A stretch of DNA of 36,575 nt from DASPPM01 sp052143835. GTDB taxonomy: Bacteria; Pseudomonadota; Alphaproteobacteria; JACZXZ01. The stretch lies in contig JBKQRV010000045.1 in the NCBI GenBank assembly GCA_052143835.1, positions 1 to 36,575 of the forward strand, written 5' to 3'. Positions 1 to 9,643 of this stretch are shown piece after piece (within the stretch, counting starts at the first letter, position 1; each line of letters opens with the position of its first letter). The notes under the pieces were generated by a model. That model saw only the letters and a program-made list of their open reading frames with translations, was not told the DNA's origin and ran no database searches. Position numbers and translations under genes: made by a program.

Positions 1-99
1 TTGCCCACATGCCCACAGCCGCCACAACAACAAGCATGTGCAGCTTGATCAGTTCAGGAGGTCGGAACGGCCGCGACTCCAATTAAGAAACCGCTCCGC

Positions 100-573
100 G
101 TGGTCCCAGCGATGGGGTCCACTTCAGTTACTCGATGCGCCGACGGCACGAGAAAAACTGCGCCCAGAGAATTAATTCACCTCCTTAATTGCATAAGAGA
201 TCAAGAGATAAGACGGCTCGAAACTGGCGGGGCCGCTCCGCCGGGAGATCAATTATTTGATCGATCCGTATTTAAGATGGCCCTCCCGACAGTGTCTGGA
301 GCTAGATTGAATCAGTATCTTTATGCCGAATATCCAGGCCAGCGCCGTTACGTAGAGGGGCTTGAGGGCCAGAAGGCAGAGCAAACGCCCGATAGCTTGG
401 CTGACTTATGGAAGATTACGCCGCAGGAAGCGATCGCCGAGGCCGGAGAGCTTGTAGAACTCGGCTTCTTTGAGCAGCGAGGCACGAGAGATGCGCCGAC
501 GTTCTGGGTGCCATTTCTATATCGAGACGCGCTCCATCTGATACAGGGCCGGGCGGACATCGAAGAACAGTGA
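100..573 (+). pseudogene. 3' remnant of a P-loop ATPase (Sll1717-like) gene
   Basis: The 157-residue frame resembles the C-terminal end of large P-loop ATPases of the Sll1717 type: a segment with KTAPRELIHLLN, then DQLFDRSVFKMALP, then a winged-helix-like tail ending near PTFWVPFLYRDALHLIQG. Nothing N-terminal to this is present: no Walker motifs, and the frame is closed by a stop at 46-48. The first dozen residues after the GTG at 100 do not look like the family, while another frame stays open to the window edge, so a frameshift near 110-135 or a truncation is likely. It ends 2 bases before the convergent DUF6471 gene. The family assignment is from memory of the C-terminal pattern and is moderately sure; calling it a broken gene is inference. 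Confidence 0.55.
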
Positions 574-575
574 AT

Positions 576-737
576 CTATAAGTCTTCCAGCGCCACACCC
601 GTTAGCTCCAGAGCGGCGATGCAGACCAGGAAGAACGTGGCAGAGAATGTGCCGCGCGCCAACTTGGCCGTGATCGACGCTTCGGTTTCCTGTAGGCCGT
701 GTTTCTTGAGCCTCTTAGCCAATTCCTCATAGGTCAC
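576..737 (-). CDS. DUF6471-like small protein, N-terminus possibly lost
   Basis: Read on the minus strand from a GTG at 737, this encodes 53 residues beginning VTYEELAKRLKKHG and ending in GVALEDL, with ETEASITAKLARGTFSATFF in between. This is the core pattern of DUF6471, small helix-turn-helix-like proteins of unknown role. Family members normally carry about 15-20 further residues before the VTYEEL motif. The reading frame is open further upstream (GSVQRAD precedes the GTG) but has no ATG, and a plausible N-terminal stretch (LSDLARELDQ) lies in a different frame at about 750-785. A frameshift is therefore possible. It sits just downstream of the small CopG-like gene on the same strand and converges on the ATPase remnant. 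Confidence 0.5.
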   Translation of the reverse strand: MTYEELAKRLKKHGLQETEASITAKLARGTFSATFFLVCIAALELTGVALEDL

Positions 738-804
738 ATCGGCTCGCTGGACTGATCCAACTCGCGCGCAAGGTCGGACAAGCGGGTTTGTGGGAAATCG
801 TGCG

Positions 805-1020
805 CTAGCGTCCCTTCGGCTTCTTACGCAGCGGGCGCCGCTTGAGCGTTCCGTCCTTTACGTACTCATGAAGCGCGCTTTCGACTAAGTGCGCGATCAC
901 GGCCGAATGGCTGTCACCGAATTCCTCTAAATCGACAAGCTGATCCAGCAATGCGCGCGCTCCCTTCGGGAGAGTGGTCTTGAGCGCATTCGCGTCGCTC
1001 TTCGCGCCTTTGTTCGGCAT
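805..1020 (-). CDS. small CopG/ribbon-helix-helix-like protein
   Basis: This 71-residue basic protein starts MPNKGAKSDANALKTTLPKG and ends in a Lys/Arg-rich tail (RRPLRKKPKGR). The core, with a short beta-like start, a helix (ARALLDQLVDLEEFG), a turn and a second helix (SAVIAHLVESALHEYV), fits a ribbon-helix-helix or CopG-type DNA-binding fold, but no exact family is recognised. The ATG at 1020 was preferred over an upstream start at 1086 because the extra residues (MQGPSLGQRR..) are low-complexity and unlike the rest. It is divergent from the dCTP-deaminase-like gene, with about 140 bases between the starts, so it could act as a local regulator. That role is inference. Confidence 0.55.
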   Translation of the reverse strand: MPNKGAKSDANALKTTLPKGARALLDQLVDLEEFGDSHSAVIAHLVESALHEYVKDGTLKRRPLRKKPKGR

Positions 1021-1161
1021 GCTCGGATCGTACCACCACCATGGCCCATCTTGGAGTCTTCTTTGGCCTAAAGATGGCCCTTGCAACCCGAGTCGATTCG
1101 TGGCACAAAATATGGGGTATTGCTCCGCATCAGACGCAAAAGGCGCTCGGGGTGCCCATTC

Positions 1162-1812
1162 ATGATGATGTCAGACGAACAGATTCGCGCTGCGTGCGCG
1201 GCTGGCGAATTGGTAATAGAACCGTTTTCCGAGGAGTCGTTGCAGGGATCAAGCTACGACGCTCGAATCGGCAGTCGCGCGTTGCTGGGCGGCAGCGACG
1301 CCGAGATAGACGTTGCGGACAAGGGCGCAATAACGGTTAAGCCCGGCGAATTTGTGCTGATGGTGACACGCGAAAAATTCAGATTAAATCCCGATATTGC
1401 GGGGCACTTGGGGGTTCGTTCCTATTTTAGCCGCAAAGGGTTCGTCATTTTGGCCGGCCTGCAAATCGATCCGGGATTTGAAGGCCACTTGGTTATCGGC
1501 GGCTACAATGCCGCTCCGCGACGCCTCACGCTCGACTATGAGGCGCCATTTCTCACAGTTGAGTTTCACCGGCTAAGTCACCCAGCGACAAAACGACTTA
1601 AGGGAGGCGCAGAACAGAGGAGCGGTCACATCCCGCGGATAGATAAAGACTATTTGCGGACGCTTGAAACGCAATCGCTTTCGGATGTTTCGGAGGAACT
1701 AAGAAAACTCGCGGTGAACGTGGGCGAAATGGAAAAATGGTTCAAATATTTCTATGCGCCTGTCCTTCTCATCATTCTTGCGGCAGTAGTTGGATTCGGC
1801 CTAACGCGGTAG
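1162..1812 (+). CDS. membrane-anchored dCTP deaminase/dUTPase-fold protein lacking the catalytic Glu
   Basis: The 216-residue product has the dCTP deaminase (Dcd)/dUTPase trimer fold: QGSSYDARIG near residues 28-37, the phosphate-binding GVRSYFSRKG at 84-93, and the active-site strand LQIDPGFEGHLVIGGYN at 100-116. In active Dcd this strand reads roughly GCIVLEFYN and the Glu activates water; here the matching position is Gly113, so deamination is unlikely. After the fold come about 50 residues with a coiled-coil look (DVSEELRKLAVNVGEMEKWF), then a C-terminal membrane helix (about 199-213, PVLLIILAAVVGFGL) and a final Arg. Ordinary Dcd is soluble and about 190 residues. The first of three successive ATGs was used; 1168 is equally possible. 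The role is unknown; nucleotide sensing at the membrane is a guess. Confidence 0.72.
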   Translation: MMMSDEQIRAACAAGELVIEPFSEESLQGSSYDARIGSRALLGGSDAEIDVADKGAITVKPGEFVLMVTREKFRLNPDIAGHLGVRSYFSRKGFVILAGLQIDPGFEGHLVIGGYNAAPRRLTLDYEAPFLTVEFHRLSHPATKRLKGGAEQRSGHIPRIDKDYLRTLETQSLSDVSEELRKLAVNVGEMEKWFKYFYAPVLLIILAAVVGFGLTR

Positions 1813-1829
1813 CACAGGGAGGCAGTCAA

Positions 1830-2054
1830 ATGTCACTTTTCATCGTGCGAGTTACCGAAACACCCGGACATATGGTTAGGACACGGTTGCCTGGGGACTA
1901 TGGCGATGGGCAGGCGGTAATGCAGGCTATGAATAAAGAACTCGCGAAGTACCCGACTGTTGGCCGCAACGACGCGCTAGGCCATTGGTGGGCTCAAGAT
2001 AGCGAGGGCCGCGAGATCAAATTTGTAATTTCGGGTAGCCCGACCTACTCCTGA
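1830..2054 (+). CDS. hypothetical protein, 74 residues
   Basis: A clear Shine-Dalgarno AGGGAGG (1816-1822) precedes the ATG by 7 bases, and the start lies 17 bases after the stop of the dCTP-deaminase-like gene, so the two are probably co-transcribed. The product begins MSLFIVRVTETPGHMVRTRL and ends EIKFVISGSPTYS, with no signal peptide, membrane helix or motif that I recognise. Its alternating hydrophobic pattern suggests a small alpha/beta protein. The longer frame starting at 1737 runs inside the upstream gene and was not used. Confidence 0.6.
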   Translation: MSLFIVRVTETPGHMVRTRLPGDYGDGQAVMQAMNKELAKYPTVGRNDALGHWWAQDSEGREIKFVISGSPTYS

Positions 2055-2078
2055 CCTTCCGCTCGCATCTAAGCCAAT

Positions 2079-2095
2079 CGGTAATTTTATTACCG
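2079..2095. terminator. short perfect hairpin between convergent genes
   Basis: The sequence CGGTAAT-TTT-ATTACCG is a perfect 7-bp inverted repeat with a 3-base loop. It lies between the convergent 74-residue gene (stop at 2054) and the DUF1848 gene (stop at 2128). There is no long U tract, so it may be a weak bidirectional terminator or a protein-binding palindrome. Confidence 0.35.
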
Positions 2096-2127
2096 GAGGA
2101 TGCGTTCCGTAGCCTTAGGTGCGTTTG

Positions 2128-3018
2128 CTAGAGAATACATAGAAACTCCCCTCCTGGATCGTGCGCTCGATGGCGCCGGCGCGCGCGGCTGCGCGTGGCG
2201 ACCGCATAGCAGTAGACGCAGCCGTGCGGGCAGCTGTCGTAGTCGCCGATGTCGCGGCTCTCGGCGCAGAGGCAGCCCGGCCGGTTGCCCTTGGTCGGAA
2301 CTTCGATCTTGTGTCCCGCCACGGCCGAGAGGCGCTCGGCATCGATGCAGCGCGCCTCGCCGACGCCCTCGCCCTTGAGCTGCGGCTGGGCGCAGAGCGA
2401 GAGGCGCATGCCGTGCTCTCTCGCGCGTGCGGCCAGCTCGCGCGCGAGCGCACGCTTCGCGTCATCATCCGGATCGTGCCAGGCGAAGCCGAAGCTCTTT
2501 GCGGCGCGGTCCAGGTTGCGCCGGGTCTTGCGGTAGATCTGCGCGAAGGAGATCACCACCTCGTCGACGGCACCGGCGAGGCCCTGCGCGAGCTCGGCGA
2601 AATTCGCGGCATGCCATTCGAGCGGGGTCAAGGAGGTGGTGAGCACCGGATCGTAGCGCCACACCACGCTCTTGGCGCCGAACTCCCGCGCCAGCGTGTG
2701 CGCGAGCTCGATCGAGCGCTCTTTATCGATCACCGAGCTCTCGAGCGCGCGGGGATAGCCCGTGATGGTGAGCTGCAGGATGAAGGGAAAGCCGCGCCGG
2801 CGGAGCTCGGAGAGTGCTTCCTCGAACGGCCCCGGATTGCGTGTCCAGAACACGAAGCCGTCGACGGCCCCCCGCGTGAGCGGCACCTCATAGACTTGCC
2901 CTCCGTAGGGATTGACCATGCGGCAAAAGCCGGCCTCCAGCCGGGCCATGAACCAGCGGCCGTAAAAGGCCGGGATGTCGGTCTTGTAGCTTGCCGAGAT
3001 GATCATCTTGGGGAGCAT
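2128..3018 (-). CDS. DUF1848 family protein (radical-SAM-like cysteine cluster)
   Basis: The 296-residue product starts MLPKMIISASYKTDIPAFYG and keeps the DUF1848 signature through VDGFVFWTRNP, ILQLTITGYP and VWRYDP to the Cys-rich end. The C-terminal cluster, GCLCAES (Cys249, Cys251) followed by SCPHGCVYCYA (Cys263, Cys267, Cys270), resembles a metal-cluster-binding site, and CxxxCxxC is the radical-SAM pattern, here at the C-terminus. The function of the family is not established. The start at 3018 has a GAGGGG sequence about 11 bases upstream; 3006 (MIISAS) is a possible alternative, and the extension to 3087 is low-complexity. The gene stands alone, divergent from dnaK. Confidence 0.8.
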   Translation of the reverse strand: MLPKMIISASYKTDIPAFYGRWFMARLEAGFCRMVNPYGGQVYEVPLTRGAVDGFVFWTRNPGPFEEALSELRRRGFPFILQLTITGYPRALESSVIDKERSIELAHTLAREFGAKSVVWRYDPVLTTSLTPLEWHAANFAELAQGLAGAVDEVVISFAQIYRKTRRNLDRAAKSFGFAWHDPDDDAKRALARELAARAREHGMRLSLCAQPQLKGEGVGEARCIDAERLSAVAGHKIEVPTKGNRPGCLCAESRDIGDYDSCPHGCVYCYAVATRSRARRRHRAHDPGGEFLCIL

Positions 3019-3193
3019 ATAGCGCTTGCCCCTCGGCCCGGCGAGGCTTTGTCCCGGAAGGGGGGCGCCCGGGCTGAGCGCGGCCAAAAGGCTGGCCTAG
3101 GCGGCCGGCCCCGAAGCCGGGCGGGGCAGGGCCGGCGGGGGCCATTGTGGCCCCCCGCCAGGCCGGCTCCCGCAGGATTCCGCCCCTCCCCGG

Positions 3194-3222
3194 CTTGTAG
3201 CGCCGCTTTTCCCTCCCCATAT
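3194..3222 (+). promoter_or_regulatory. heat-shock (sigma-32/RpoH) promoter of dnaK
   Basis: CTTGTAG (3194-3200) and CCCCATAT (3215-3222) are separated by 14 bases. This matches the RpoH consensus CTTGAAA - 11 to 16 bases - CCCCATnT almost fully, and also the alphaproteobacterial form CTTG-N17/18-CYTATnT. It lies about 110 bases upstream of the dnaK ATG on the same strand, where heat-shock control of the dnaK-dnaJ pair is expected. Confidence 0.75.
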
Positions 3223-3334
3223 CAGTGCGCGGGGTTCACAACACATCGCGAGCGCGGCAAGCGCTGGCAAATCAGGGGGCTCCCAGGGCGCTGTTGCAGG
3301 CCCGGAGGGGTCCGCCGCAAGAGGTAGGAACGAC

Positions 3335-5284
<1,950 letters not shown>

Positions 5285-5365
5285 GCTCTGCGGGCTTGAG
5301 GGGAAGCTGGCGCCGCCCGAGGTCCTCCGCGACCCGGCGCGGCGCTATTGCTGAGATCTAGGACG

Positions 5366-6511
5366 ATGGCGAAGGCGGACTACTACGAGACTCTCGGCGT
5401 GAGCCGCAGCGCGGGCCCGGACGACCTCAAGAAGGCCTACCGGAAGCTCGCCATGCAATTTCACCCCGACCGCAATCCGGGCGACAAATCTTCCGAGCAG
5501 AAGTTCAAGGACCTGAACGAGGCCTACGACGTCCTCAAGGATGATCAGAAGCGGGCGGCCTACGACCGCTTCGGCCATGCTGCCTTCGAGGCGAACGGAG
5601 GTGCGGGTCCCGGCGGCTTCCGCGCCGGCGGCTTCGATTTCGGCGCCGGCTTTGCCGACATCTTCGACGAGATGTTCGGCGAGTTCACCGGCAACCGGCG
5701 CCGCGGCACCGGCGCCGCGCGCGGGGCCGACCTGCGCTACAACCTCGAGATCACGCTCGAGGAAGCCTTCCGCGGCAGCCAGGCCAAGGTCCGCGTGCCG
5801 AGCTCGGTCATGTGCGAGGCGTGCAAGGGCTCGGGCGGGGAAGGTGGGGCGCAGCCCGCGAGCTGCCAGACCTGCCATGGCCATGGCCGCGTGCGCGCGC
5901 AGCAAGGCTTCTTCACCATCGAGCGCACCTGCCCGACGTGCCAAGGCTCGGGCCGCGTCATCCGCGATCCCTGCCGCGTCTGCCACGGCAGCGGACGGAT
6001 CGCGCGCGAGAAGACGCTCTCGGTCTCGATCCCGCCGGGCGTCGAGGACGGCACGCGCATCCGGCTCGCCGGCGAGGGCGAGGCCGGCATGCGGGGAGCC
6101 CCGCCCGGCGACCTCTACATCTTTCTCGCCATCAAGGCGCACCTCTTCTTCCAGCGCGACGGCGCCAACATCTTCTGCCGCGTGCCGATTCCGATGACGA
6201 CGGCGACCCTCGGCGGCACCATCGAGGTGCCCACGCTCGACGGCGCCCGCGCGCGCGTCAACGTGCCGGCAGGAACCCAGAGCGGCCACCAGTTCCGCCT
6301 GCGCGGCAAGGGCATGTCGGTGCTGCGCTCGCACCAGCGCGGCGACATGCATATCGAGGCCGTTGTCGAGACGCCGGTCAATCTCTCGAAGCGCCAGCGC
6401 GAGCTCTTGCGCGAATTCGACGAGGCGGCGAGTGGGGGCAAATCGAACAGCCCCGAGTCCGCCGGCTTCTTCGCCAAGGTGCGCGAGCTCTGGGACGACC
6501 TCACCGAGTAG
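5366..6511 (+). CDS. dnaJ: co-chaperone DnaJ (Hsp40)
   Basis: The 381-residue protein has the full type I DnaJ layout: a J domain with His33-Pro34-Asp35, a Gly/Phe-rich stretch at about 75-120, four CxxCxGxG zinc motifs (CEACKGSG at 150, CQTCHGHG at 167, CPTCQGSG at 189, CRVCHGSG at 203), then the two beta-sandwich substrate-binding domains. It stimulates DnaK ATP hydrolysis and hands over clients. The ATG at 5366 follows a TAGGA ribosome site; the TTG at 5348 only adds LRSRT. It is very likely co-transcribed with dnaK. Confidence 0.97.
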   Translation: MAKADYYETLGVSRSAGPDDLKKAYRKLAMQFHPDRNPGDKSSEQKFKDLNEAYDVLKDDQKRAAYDRFGHAAFEANGGAGPGGFRAGGFDFGAGFADIFDEMFGEFTGNRRRGTGAARGADLRYNLEITLEEAFRGSQAKVRVPSSVMCEACKGSGGEGGAQPASCQTCHGHGRVRAQQGFFTIERTCPTCQGSGRVIRDPCRVCHGSGRIAREKTLSVSIPPGVEDGTRIRLAGEGEAGMRGAPPGDLYIFLAIKAHLFFQRDGANIFCRVPIPMTTATLGGTIEVPTLDGARARVNVPAGTQSGHQFRLRGKGMSVLRSHQRGDMHIEAVVETPVNLSKRQRELLREFDEAASGGKSNSPESAGFFAKVRELWDDLTE

Positions 6512-6513
6512 AG

Positions 6514-6531
6514 CCGCTTGCGCGCAAGCGG
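6514..6531. terminator. perfect palindrome immediately after dnaJ
   Basis: CCGCTTGCGCGCAAGCGG is an 18-base perfect palindrome starting 3 bases after the dnaJ stop. An outer pair (GAGCCGC at 6511, GCGGCTC near 6538) extends it. A pyrimidine-rich stretch (about 6555-6570) follows only after a gap, so it is a possible transcription end for dnaK-dnaJ rather than a textbook intrinsic terminator. Confidence 0.4.
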
Positions 6532-6697
6532 GGCCGGCGGCTCTGGCCGATGGTTGTCTTCGTCTTTTCAGCACGATAGCATTGCTGCTCGGCCGCTGGA
6601 TCGCGTCGCGGGCGGAGCCGTTGGCGCGAGGGCGGGCCGCGCGTCCTGGTGACGTGGCAATCCGGACGCGCGGCCGGCGATCGGCAAGGGGAGGGCC

Positions 6698-8560
6698 GTG
6701 AGCGATCTCTTCATCAGCTACTCGAGGCTCGATCTGGAGCGGGTCGAGAAGCTGGCGCAGGCGCTCGAGCGCGCCGGGCTCTCGGTCTGGTGGGACCGCC
6801 GCATCAAGTCGGGCGAGTCCTTCGATCGCGTGATCGAGCAGGCGATCGCCGAGGCCAAGGCCGTCATCGTCGCCTGGTCGCGGCATTCGACCGACTCGTC
6901 ATGGGTGCGCGCCGAAGCCGGCTTCGCCCTCGAGAAGAGCAAGCTGGTGCCGGTGCGCCTGGATGACGCGAGCCCGCCGCTGCGTTTCCTCCACGTGCAC
7001 ACCATCGATCTCTCGACTTGGGACGGCCGCACGATCTCGGGCGAGTGTGCCAAGCTCATCGCCGATCTCAAGGAGATCGTCGGAGCTGCGGGGACGCCAG
7101 ATGCGGCGGCCATCTGGGCCGAGGCGCGACGAGTTCCGGCCGAGCCGGCCACGCGACGTGAAGCCGCCAAGGGGCCGCGTGCGCGCAATAAGACATTCGC
7201 CGTAGCCGCACTCGCCGCGGGCGTTCTCCTCGCGGCAGGCATCGGCTTCCTCGTGCTTCGCGGCGGCAAGAGCGAGCTCCCGGCAAAGGAGGCGGCCGCA
7301 CCGCCGGCAAGTGTCCCAGCCGCGCCGGCGAAAGTGGCGACTGCGCCGCCGGCAAGTGTTCCCCCTGCGACGGCGGCAAAGCCTGCAGCACCGAGCGAGA
7401 ACCAGAAGATGGCGTCGGCCCCGAGCGCTTCTGCCCCCGCCGCGCTTCCGAGCCGCGAGCCCGTGGCCCAGCCTGCTGCGACGAGCGCGCCGCCGGCGGC
7501 AGCTCCGGAGAGCGCTCCCACCCCCTCCGGCACCCCCCCGCCCTCGGCACCTGCCGCCACGGCCGCTGCCGTGAATCCGGCGACCGATCATCAAATCGAG
7601 ATCGCCTTCTGGGAGTCGATCAAGGACAGCAAGAACGCGGCGGAGCTCGAGGCCTATTTGCAGAAATACCCGCACGGAGATTTCGCCGCCATCGCCGAGA
7701 GCCGGCTCGCGGCACTCAAGGAGGCTGAGGCGGCCCAAGCGGCGGCAACGCAAGTCGCGACTGCTCCCCCGCCCCCTGTGCAAAGCGGCCCTGCGCTGGA
7801 CGTGCTCGACAAGGACATGGTCGCCTTGCACGCGGCCCCCTTGCACGAGGCGCCCGAAATCAGGGCCAAGCAGGTGGGCCGGCTCAAGGAGGGCGAGAGC
7901 GTCCATGTCGCGGGCAGGGTGAAGGGCGAGGAGTGGTACGCCGTCGAGCCCAAGGGCGAGGCGCTCGCCTATGTGGCGGTAGCGGCACTGGAGGATGCCG
8001 CCGCCTATCAAGCGCAGAAGGAGCTCGAGCGGGAGAAGGCGAAGGAAAGAGAGCAGGAGAAGGAGCGCGAGCAGCAGGCGAAGGCCGCCGAGGCGGCGCA
8101 GCGGGCAGCGGCGGCGACACCCGCGCCGGCGCCCGCCGCGGCGCATGGGACGGAGCTCGCCAAGCTGCCGCCGGCGGCCGCGGCACCCGGCAGAGCCGCA
8201 GGGATCGAGGGCCGCTATACCGGCATGCTCACGTGCGCGCAAATTCCGAATTCAACCTACCACGCCGTCACCGTGGACGCGGTCGTGGTGGTGAGCGGCG
8301 CGCAAGCGGAATTCTCGCGCGACGTGCTTTCGATGGATGGCAAACAGGTCGTCGCCAAAGAGACGGCGCGCGGCAGCATTGCCGGGGACGGCAGCGTCAG
8401 CTTGACGGGCGGCGCCGACGGACCCGGCTGGCACTTCGATTCGAGCTTTGAGGGCAAGCTCAAGGACGGCAAGTTCGAATTGAGCGGCAAGGAGCGCATT
8501 CCGCGCCCCGGCGGACAGATCTTCGTGCGCGACTGCCGCGTCACGGCCGTCCGGCAATAG
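6698..8560 (+). CDS. TIR-domain protein with one membrane helix, SH3-like domain and C-terminal beta domain
   Basis: The 620-residue protein opens with a TIR domain (2-128): DLFISYSRLD, then WWDRRIKSGESF, then SRHSTDSSWVRAEAGFA, where Glu73 sits at the position of the NADase glutamate of catalytic TIRs. A single membrane helix follows (about 167-187), then a long Pro/Ala-rich linker (195-292), a helical segment FWESIKDSKNAAELEAYLQKYP (305-326), a bacterial SH3-like domain (about 368-430, RLKEGESVHVAGRVKGEEWY), a highly charged coiled coil (438-470) and a beta-rich end (504-620) with two cysteines. The TIR should face the cytoplasm and the rest the periplasm. The GTG start is set by GGGGAGG just upstream. 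It lies between dnaJ and dapB, genes that are often adjacent. NAD cleavage is inferred, not shown. Confidence 0.85.
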   Translation: MSDLFISYSRLDLERVEKLAQALERAGLSVWWDRRIKSGESFDRVIEQAIAEAKAVIVAWSRHSTDSSWVRAEAGFALEKSKLVPVRLDDASPPLRFLHVHTIDLSTWDGRTISGECAKLIADLKEIVGAAGTPDAAAIWAEARRVPAEPATRREAAKGPRARNKTFAVAALAAGVLLAAGIGFLVLRGGKSELPAKEAAAPPASVPAAPAKVATAPPASVPPATAAKPAAPSENQKMASAPSASAPAALPSREPVAQPAATSAPPAAAPESAPTPSGTPPPSAPAATAAAVNPATDHQIEIAFWESIKDSKNAAELEAYLQKYPHGDFAAIAESRLAALKEAEAAQAAATQVATAPPPPVQSGPALDVLDKDMVALHAAPLHEAPEIRAKQVGRLKEGESVHVAGRVKGEEWYAVEPKGEALAYVAVAALEDAAAYQAQKELEREKAKEREQEKEREQQAKAAEAAQRAAAATPAPAPAAAHGTELAKLPPAAAAPGRAAGIEGRYTGMLTCAQIPNSTYHAVTVDAVVVVSGAQAEFSRDVLSMDGKQVVAKETARGSIAGDGSVSLTGGADGPGWHFDSSFEGKLKDGKFELSGKERIPRPGGQIFVRDCRVTAVRQ

Positions 8561-8629
8561 GCCCGTTCGTTTTGCGCTGCCGTACCGCGCGCGCGATGCT
8601 ATCGTAGCGCGTTCAAGGGGAGGTGCGCG

Positions 8630-9436
8630 ATGGCGGAAGTGCGTATCGGCATCGTCGGCTGCGCCGGCCGCATGGGCCGCATGCTGGCGCAAGAGGTGGC
8701 GCGCACCAAGGGCTGCAAGCTCGTGGGCGGCAGCGAGGTGCCGGGCAATGCGGCGATCGGGCGCGACCTGGGCGAGCTCGCGGGGCTCGGCACCCTCGGC
8801 CTCTCGGTGGGCGACGACCCGGCGGTGCTTTTCGCCGCCGCCGATGCGGTGCTCGACTTCACCTCGCCGCAAGCGAGCGTCCGCCATGCCGCGATCGCCG
8901 GCGCGAGCGGCACTTTGCATGTGATCGGCACGACCGGCATCGCGGCCGACGGCGAGGCCGCGATCCGCAGTGCCGCGGCGAAGGCGCCGATCATCTGGGC
9001 GCCCAACATGAGTATCGGCGTCAATCTTCTGCTGGCGCTTGTCGAGCGCGTGGCGGAGATACTCGATGACCGCTACGACATCGAGATCGTGGAGATGCAT
9101 CACCGCCACAAGGTGGATGCGCCCTCGGGCACGGCACTCGGCCTCGGGCGCGCCGCGGCCAAGGGACGCGGGGTCGAGCTCGAGGCGGTGGCAGAGCGCG
9201 CGCGCGACGGCGTGACCGGGTCCCGGAAATCCGGCGCCATCGGCTTCGCGGTCTTGCGCGGCGGCGACGTGGTCGGCGACCACAGCGTCGTCTTCGCCGG
9301 CGTGGGCGAGCGCCTCGAGTTCACCCACCGCGCCGCCAGCCGGGAAATCTACGCCCAAGGTGCCGTGCGCGCCGCCCTCTGGGGCCAGGGCAAGCCGCCC
9401 GGCCTCTACAGCATGCGCGACGTGCTCGGCTTGTAG
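8630..9436 (+). CDS. dapB: 4-hydroxy-tetrahydrodipicolinate reductase
   Basis: The 268-residue enzyme reduces the dihydrodipicolinate-pathway intermediate with NAD(P)H for lysine and meso-diaminopimelate synthesis. The N-terminal nucleotide site reads GIVGCAGRMGRM (7-18), and the catalytic/substrate signature HHRHKVDAPSGTA is at 157-169. The length is normal and the ATG follows a good GGGGAGG. In many alphaproteobacteria dapB lies next to dnaJ; here the TIR gene separates them. It converges on the cysteine-hydrolase-like gene across a palindromic repeat. Confidence 0.97.
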   Translation: MAEVRIGIVGCAGRMGRMLAQEVARTKGCKLVGGSEVPGNAAIGRDLGELAGLGTLGLSVGDDPAVLFAAADAVLDFTSPQASVRHAAIAGASGTLHVIGTTGIAADGEAAIRSAAAKAPIIWAPNMSIGVNLLLALVERVAEILDDRYDIEIVEMHHRHKVDAPSGTALGLGRAAAKGRGVELEAVAERARDGVTGSRKSGAIGFAVLRGGDVVGDHSVVFAGVGERLEFTHRAASREIYAQGAVRAALWGQGKPPGLYSMRDVLGL

Positions 9437-9475
9437 CGTTGGGGCTCCGATAGAAGAATCCCAAACGCCAATGAG

Positions 9476-9605
9476 GTCATTGCGAGCCGACCTGCCTTCG
9501 CCGAAGCGAAGCCGCTTCGGCTTCGCGCAGGCAGGAGGCGAAGCAATCCAGATCTCGGGGGGTCGTCCTGGATTGCTTCGCCTGCCTCCGCCTCCTCGCA
9601 ATGAC
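9476..9605. repeat. palindromic dispersed repeat, copy 1
   Basis: The outer ends GTCATTGCGAG and CTCGCAATGAC are inverted. Inside them GCGAAGCAATCCAG and CTGGATTGCTTCGC pair around a short centre, and the left arm carries an extra GC-rich hairpin (GAAGCGAAGCCGCTTCGGCTTCGC). Copies of the same family are at 15058-15214 and 17173-17255. It lies between convergent dapB and the cysteine-hydrolase-like gene, so it could also stop transcription from both sides. Confidence 0.8.
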
Positions 9606-9643
9606 AACCTGCCGCTACAATGCCGGGCGGAGGTAGCGACAGC

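Noticed and set aside
2161..3327. A 388-codon plus-strand frame before dnaK
   Set aside because: It is antisense to the DUF1848 gene, which has conserved motifs and the Cys cluster; the plus-strand product has none.
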